Below, piece by piece: positions 6,668 to 9,461 of a stretch of DNA of 9,461 nt. The translations under genes were made by a program, and so were the position numbers. Below the pieces are notes generated by a model that was not told where the DNA came from, searched no databases, and was given only the letters and a program-made list of their open reading frames with translations. The DNA is from Caulobacteraceae bacterium. GTDB taxonomy: Bacteria; Pseudomonadota; Alphaproteobacteria; Caulobacterales; Caulobacteraceae. The stretch lies in the NCBI GenBank assembly GCA_013815405.1, contig JACDGF010000054.1, positions 1 to 9,461 on the forward strand, in the 5' to 3' direction. The first letter of the stretch is position 1. Each line of letters begins with the position of its first letter.

Positions 6668-7059
6668 ACCTGCTTCTCGACACCCATGTCGCGATCTGGG
6701 TGATCGTCGATGATCCTCGCCTGCCTCGAACCGCGCGAACCCTGATTTCCGACTCACGCAACAGGGTGACCGTCAGCGCGATCAGTCTATGGGAGATCGC
6801 GATCAAGCGTCCCCTGACCCGCAAAGGGCATGGCAAGATGCCGGTCTCGGCGGCCGACGCCCTGAGATATTTTCGGGAGACCGGCTTCTCTCTATTGGCG
6901 GTTTCCGCCGATCACGCCATCGCCGTTGAACATCTGCCGCGATTGCATGACGATCCGTTCGATCGCCTGCTGGTCGCCCAGGCCCTGACCGAACCACTGC
7001 GCCTGATCACCGGCGACGCGAAGGTGGCCGCTTACAGCGACACGGTGATCCTGTTTTGA
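6664..7059 (+). CDS. vapC: VapC-type PIN-domain toxin ribonuclease
   Basis: A 131-aa PIN-domain protein covering the whole fold. The acidic metal-binding residues are present: Asp6 in LLLDTHVAIW, Glu44 in SAISLWEIAIK, Asp97/Asp100 in HDDPFDRLLVAQAL and Asp118 in LITGDAKV. The WEIAIK and HDDPFDRLLVAQA segments place it in the PIN group usually paired with Phd/YefM antitoxins. VapC toxins are Mg-dependent endoribonucleases, mostly cutting tRNA or rRNA and stopping translation; the target of this one cannot be read. The TTG start at 6664 is supported by the family starting at M-x-LLLDTH and by the 4-nt TTGA overlap with the antitoxin stop, which keeps antitoxin ahead of toxin. Its stop codon overlaps the first possible start of hpnA, again as TTGA. 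No active-site residue is missing, so the toxin looks functional. Confidence 0.93.
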   Translation: MNLLLDTHVAIWVIVDDPRLPRTARTLISDSRNRVTVSAISLWEIAIKRPLTRKGHGKMPVSAADALRYFRETGFSLLAVSADHAIAVEHLPRLHDDPFDRLLVAQALTEPLRLITGDAKVAAYSDTVILF

Positions 7060-8069
7060 CGACGGGCGTGGAGATGCGGCCGGGCGACCGCGTTCTCGTC
7101 ACGGGAGCTTCGGGGTTCGTGGGATCGGCGGTGGCGCGGGCGCTCGGCGGGCGGGGATTGAAGCTTCGCGCGCTGGTGCGGGCGACGAGTTCGCGAGGCA
7201 ATCTCGCCGGGCTGGACTACGAGATCGTCGAGGGCGACATCACCGATCCCGCCGCCATGGGCCGGGCGGCGGCCGGCGCGCGCTGGCTGTTCCATGTGGC
7301 GGCGGACTATCGGCTGTGGGCGCGCGATCCCAGCGAAATCATGCGGGCCAATGTCGAGGGGACGCGCACCGTCATGCGGGCGGCGTTGGCCCAGGGCGTG
7401 GAGCGGATCGTCCACACCAGCAGCGTCGCCACCCTGAGGGCCAGCGATGCGGTCGTCGACGAGGCCTCGCCCCTCGCCGACGGCGAGGGGATCGGGGTCT
7501 ATAAGAAGAGCAAGGTCGCGGCCGAGCGGCTGGTCGAGCGCATGGTCGCCGAGGAAGGGCTACCGGCGGTGATCGCCCTACCCTCCACGCCGATCGGGCC
7601 GGGCGACGCGCGGCCCACCCCCACCGGGCGGATCGTGATCGAGGCCGCCTCGGGGCGCATTCCCGCCTTCGTCGACACCGGCCTCAATCTCGTCCATGTG
7701 GACGACGTGGCCTGGGGTCATGTCCTGGCTCTCGAGAAGGGCGCGGTCGGCGAGCGCTATATCCTGGGCGGCCAGGACGCCTCCCTGCGCGCACTTCTGG
7801 GCGCCATCGCGGCCCTGACCGGGCGCCGCGCCCCGACCCTTGGATTGCCGCGCGGACCGCTCTATCCCCTGGCCGTCGCCGCCGAGGCGGTGGCCCGGAT
7901 CACCGGCAAGGAGCCCTTCGTCACCCGCGACGCCCTGGACATGGCCGCCCACCACATGTTCTTCACCTCCGCCAAGGCCGAGCGCGAACTGGGCTACGCC
8001 GCGCGCCCCTATGTCGAAGCCCTGCGCGACGCCCTCGCCTGGTTCACACAGGCCGGGTATCTGAAGTGA
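7056..8069 (+). CDS. hpnA: Hopanoid-associated sugar epimerase HpnA
   Basis: A 337-aa extended short-chain dehydrogenase/reductase matching HpnA. The Rossmann signature TGASGFVG (16-23) binds NAD(P); VAADYRLWARDPSEIMRANVEGTR (81-104) is strongly typical of HpnA; the catalytic set is TSS (121-123) and Tyr149-x-x-x-Lys153. Further family marks are PSTPIGPGDARPTPTGRI (176-193), TGLNLVHVDDVAWGH (208-222), ERYILGGQD and MFFTSAKAERELGY. The protein lies in hopanoid clusters and is presumed to act on a sugar-like head-group intermediate or nucleotide sugar; its precise step is not settled. The start is uncertain: TTG 7056 (overlapping the vapC stop, GGTGA at 7044-7048 upstream), GTG 7068 or ATG 7074; the last gives MRPGDRVLVTGASG, also plausible. 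The gene continues into hpnB by a 4-nt overlap. The identity is very likely; the start codon is not. Confidence 0.93.
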   Translation: MTTGVEMRPGDRVLVTGASGFVGSAVARALGGRGLKLRALVRATSSRGNLAGLDYEIVEGDITDPAAMGRAAAGARWLFHVAADYRLWARDPSEIMRANVEGTRTVMRAALAQGVERIVHTSSVATLRASDAVVDEASPLADGEGIGVYKKSKVAAERLVERMVAEEGLPAVIALPSTPIGPGDARPTPTGRIVIEAASGRIPAFVDTGLNLVHVDDVAWGHVLALEKGAVGERYILGGQDASLRALLGAIAALTGRRAPTLGLPRGPLYPLAVAAEAVARITGKEPFVTRDALDMAAHHMFFTSAKAERELGYAARPYVEALRDALAWFTQAGYLK

Positions 8070-9358
8070 CCTGGACGGCCGTGATCGGGTGCGGCGCGCT
8101 GGGCGCCTGGCTCTACCTCCTGCTGGGCCGCGGCGGGTTCTGGCGGGCGCGTGAGCGGGACGACGTCGGGCCGGACGCCCCGGCGCCGGCCGCTTGGCCG
8201 AGCGTGGTCGCCGTTGTGCCGGCGAGGGACGAGGCCGACGTCGTGGCCCGTTCCATCGCCAGCTTGGCCGCCCAGGACTATCCGGGCGCGTTCCGCATCA
8301 TCCTGGTCGACGACGGCAGCACCGACGGGACGGCCGCCGCCGCCGCCGACGCCGCCGCCGACCGGCTGGAGATCATCAAGGGGGCGCCGCCGCCCGCCGG
8401 ATGGACCGGCAAGCTGTGGGCGCAGCGGCAGGGGATCGAGCGCGTAGGGCGAGGTCCCGACGGGCCAGACTATCTGCTGCTCACCGACGCGGATATCGCC
8501 CACGCGCCGGACAATCTGCGCCGCCTGGTCGCGCGCGCCGAGGCCGGCGGGCTGGTCCTGACATCGCTGATGGCCAAGCTCGCCGTCGAGACCTGGGCCG
8601 AGCGGCTGCTGATCCCCGCCTTCGTGTTCTTCTTCGACATGCTCTATCCGTTCGCCCGGGTGAACGATCCCAGGCGGCGCGTGGCCGCGGCCGCCGGAGG
8701 CTGCATGCTGGCGCGCCGCGACGCGTTGGAAGCGGCCGGCGGCGTCGAGGCGATCAAGGGCGCCATCATCGACGACTGCGCCCTGGCCGCGCGGATGAAG
8801 CGCCAGGGGCCGGTCTGGCTGGGCTTGACCGACCGGGCGCGCAGCCTGCGCCCCTATGGGGGCTTCGACGACATCGCGCGGATGGTTTCCCGCTCGGCCT
8901 ACGCCCAGCTGGGATATTCACCGTGGCTGCTGACCGGGACCGTTCTGGGAATGGGGCTGGTCCATCTTTCGCCGCCGCTGCTGGCGTTGTTCGCGCAGGG
9001 CCCGGGGCGGTGGGCCGGTATCGGGGCCTGGCTGGCCATGGCGCTCGCCTTTCAGCCCATGCTGCGCTTCTACCACCGCTCGCCCGCCTGGGGCTTCGCC
9101 CTGCCTCTGATCGGCGCGCTTTACGCCGGCTTCACCGTGCGGTCGGCGGCGGAAACCTGGCGGGGAAAGGGAGGGATGTGGAAGGGCCGGGTTCAGGGAT
9201 TGACGCGGTCGCACGGCCCTGGCCCCCTCCACCGCTTCGCGGTCCCCCTCACCCAAGAGGGGAGGAGAGAAGAATCAGAAACGCTCTCTTCCCCCTCTGG
9301 GGGAAGTCCCGGCGAAGCCGGGGAAGGGGGCTCCCGCTTGGCGCAGGCGTCGCCATGA
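8066..9358 (+). CDS. hpnB: Hopene-associated glycosyltransferase HpnB with repeat-derived C-terminal extension
   Basis: A 430-aa membrane-bound family 2-type glycosyltransferase. An N-terminal membrane segment (about 5-20, then LLLGRGGFWRA, typical of HpnB) leads to the GT-A domain: VVAVVPARDEADVV (47-60), the nucleotide-binding VDDGSTDGT (81-89), GKLWAQRQG (115-123), the metal-binding DAD (141-143) and the base-region Asp236-Asp237 in AIIDDCALAARMK. Four further hydrophobic stretches (about 183-199, 287-311, 316-331, 342-358) anchor it in the membrane. It starts at GTG 8066 within the hpnA stop (GTGA). The family normally ends near WKGRV, here residues 372-376; residues from about 385 to 430 are encoded by the palindromic repeat at 9221-9331 and are low-complexity (SPSGGSPGEAGEGGSR). 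A GCC-rich tract codes TAAAAADAAADR at 89-100. It is taken to glycosylate or modify a hopanoid head group, but its biochemical step is unproven. It overlaps hpnC by ATGA. Confidence 0.93.
   Translation: MTWTAVIGCGALGAWLYLLLGRGGFWRARERDDVGPDAPAPAAWPSVVAVVPARDEADVVARSIASLAAQDYPGAFRIILVDDGSTDGTAAAAADAAADRLEIIKGAPPPAGWTGKLWAQRQGIERVGRGPDGPDYLLLTDADIAHAPDNLRRLVARAEAGGLVLTSLMAKLAVETWAERLLIPAFVFFFDMLYPFARVNDPRRRVAAAAGGCMLARRDALEAAGGVEAIKGAIIDDCALAARMKRQGPVWLGLTDRARSLRPYGGFDDIARMVSRSAYAQLGYSPWLLTGTVLGMGLVHLSPPLLALFAQGPGRWAGIGAWLAMALAFQPMLRFYHRSPAWGFALPLIGALYAGFTVRSAAETWRGKGGMWKGRVQGLTRSHGPGPLHRFAVPLTQEGRREESETLSSPSGGSPGEAGEGGSRLAQASP
9221..9331. repeat. REP-like palindromic element inside the 3' end of hpnB
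   Basis: A stretch of about 110 bp built of successive hairpins: ACCGC/GCGGT around TTC (9231-9243), CCCCTC/GAGGGG (9245-9262), TTCCCCC/GGGGGAA around TCT (9289-9305) and CCCGGC/GCCGGG around GAA (9308-9322). The outer edges, CCCCCTCC at 9223-9230 and GGGGAAGGGGG at 9320-9330, are near-complementary, so the whole is one imperfect inverted repeat with nested stems. This design (CCCCTCC-hairpin-CCCCTC ... GGGGGAAGTCCCGGC) is that of dispersed intergenic palindromes in Caulobacterales-type genomes, as far as I recall. Here it lies entirely in frame within hpnB, ending 24 nt before the hpnC start. It may stabilise the upstream mRNA or lower read-through to hpnC. Confidence 0.75.
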
Positions 9359-9461
9359 CCGATCTCGCTTCAGGCAAGGGCCATCGGGACGAGAATTTTC
9401 CGGTGGTTTCGGTGTTGATCGCGCCGTGCCACCGGGAGGTGGTGCTGGCGTTCTACAAGGT
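9355..9461 (+). CDS. hpnC: Squalene synthase-like HpnC, 3' partial
   Basis: Only the first 35 codons are in the window. They read MTDLASGKGHRDENFPVVSV then LIAPCHREVVLAFYKV; GKGHRDENFPV followed by LIAP-x-HR-x-x-x-L-AFY is the start of HpnC proteins, which belong to the trans-isoprenyl diphosphate (squalene/phytoene synthase) family. HpnC is known to act with HpnD and HpnE in turning farnesyl diphosphate into squalene through presqualene diphosphate and hydroxysqualene, the substrate supply for squalene-hopene cyclase. The aspartate-rich motifs are beyond the window edge. The ATG at 9355 overlaps the hpnB stop as ATGA and has GCAGG about 7 nt upstream. A chance resemblance is unlikely given the context after hpnA and hpnB. 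Confidence 0.9.
   Translation, partial: MTDLASGKGHRDENFPVVSVLIAPCHREVVLAFYK

Noticed and set aside
8334..8361. GCC-rich tract in hpnB as a possible phase-variable microsatellite
   Set aside because: The GCC units are interrupted by GAC and the tract is trinucleotide, so slippage would keep the frame; it sits in the variable loop after the VDDGSTDGT motif and is better read as an alanine-rich linker helix.
9221..9331. CRISPR array or rho-independent terminator at the end of hpnB
   Set aside because: The hairpins are not regularly spaced identical repeats with unique spacers, and there is no T tract; the operon continues into hpnC by a stop/start overlap, so a REP-like palindrome fits better.

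Overview
The window looks like chromosomal DNA of a GC-rich alphaproteobacterium, most likely Caulobacterales (Phenylobacterium/Caulobacter type). The reasons are the high GC content (about 70% in most genes by spot count), the hopanoid gene order hpnA-hpnB-hpnC, the style of the S9 peptidase and DUF1801 proteins, and a GC-rich palindromic repeat of the kind scattered through such genomes. The taxonomic call rests on recognised protein patterns, not on a database search.

Layout. (1) 1-1039: the 3' end of a SnoaL/NTF2-like protein gene (+), convergent with a small DUF1801 gene (-). (2) 1040-1266: a divergent intergenic region with an 8-bp inverted repeat and a 9-bp direct repeat. (3) 1267-3327: an exported S9 family serine peptidase. 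Its 3' end overlaps by 6 nt the end of a convergent Lrp/AsnC regulator gene (3322-3744, -). (4) 3880-5995: a two-gene operon divergent from the regulator, encoding a guanidino-group hydrolase resembling arginine dihydrolase (ArgZ group) and ornithine aminotransferase (RocD). Together with the Lrp-type regulator this reads as a compact arginine-to-glutamate-semialdehyde catabolic unit. (5) 5996-7059: a lower-GC island (about 58% over 6001-6420 by hand count) holding an unrecognised 84-aa protein on the minus strand and a Phd/VapB-VapC toxin-antitoxin pair. (6) 7056-9461: the start of a hopanoid operon, hpnA, hpnB and the 5' end of hpnC. HpnC begins the FPP-to-squalene branch that feeds squalene-hopene cyclase; HpnA and HpnB are conserved hopanoid-cluster proteins of less certain step.

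The most notable observations are three. First, vapB, vapC, hpnA, hpnB and hpnC form an unbroken same-strand chain in which each junction can be read as a 4-nt stop/start overlap (TTGA, TTGA, GTGA, ATGA), so a toxin-antitoxin module appears fused to the front of a lipid biosynthesis operon. Second, a palindromic repeat of about 110 bp has become in-frame coding sequence, adding roughly 50 residues to the C-terminus of HpnB immediately before hpnC. Third, the hydrolase next to rocD has an Asn where DDAH enzymes carry Glu-Asp, which suggests arginine dihydrolase chemistry. I did not find a CRISPR array, tRNA, rRNA, insertion sequence or a clearly new multi-gene defence system.
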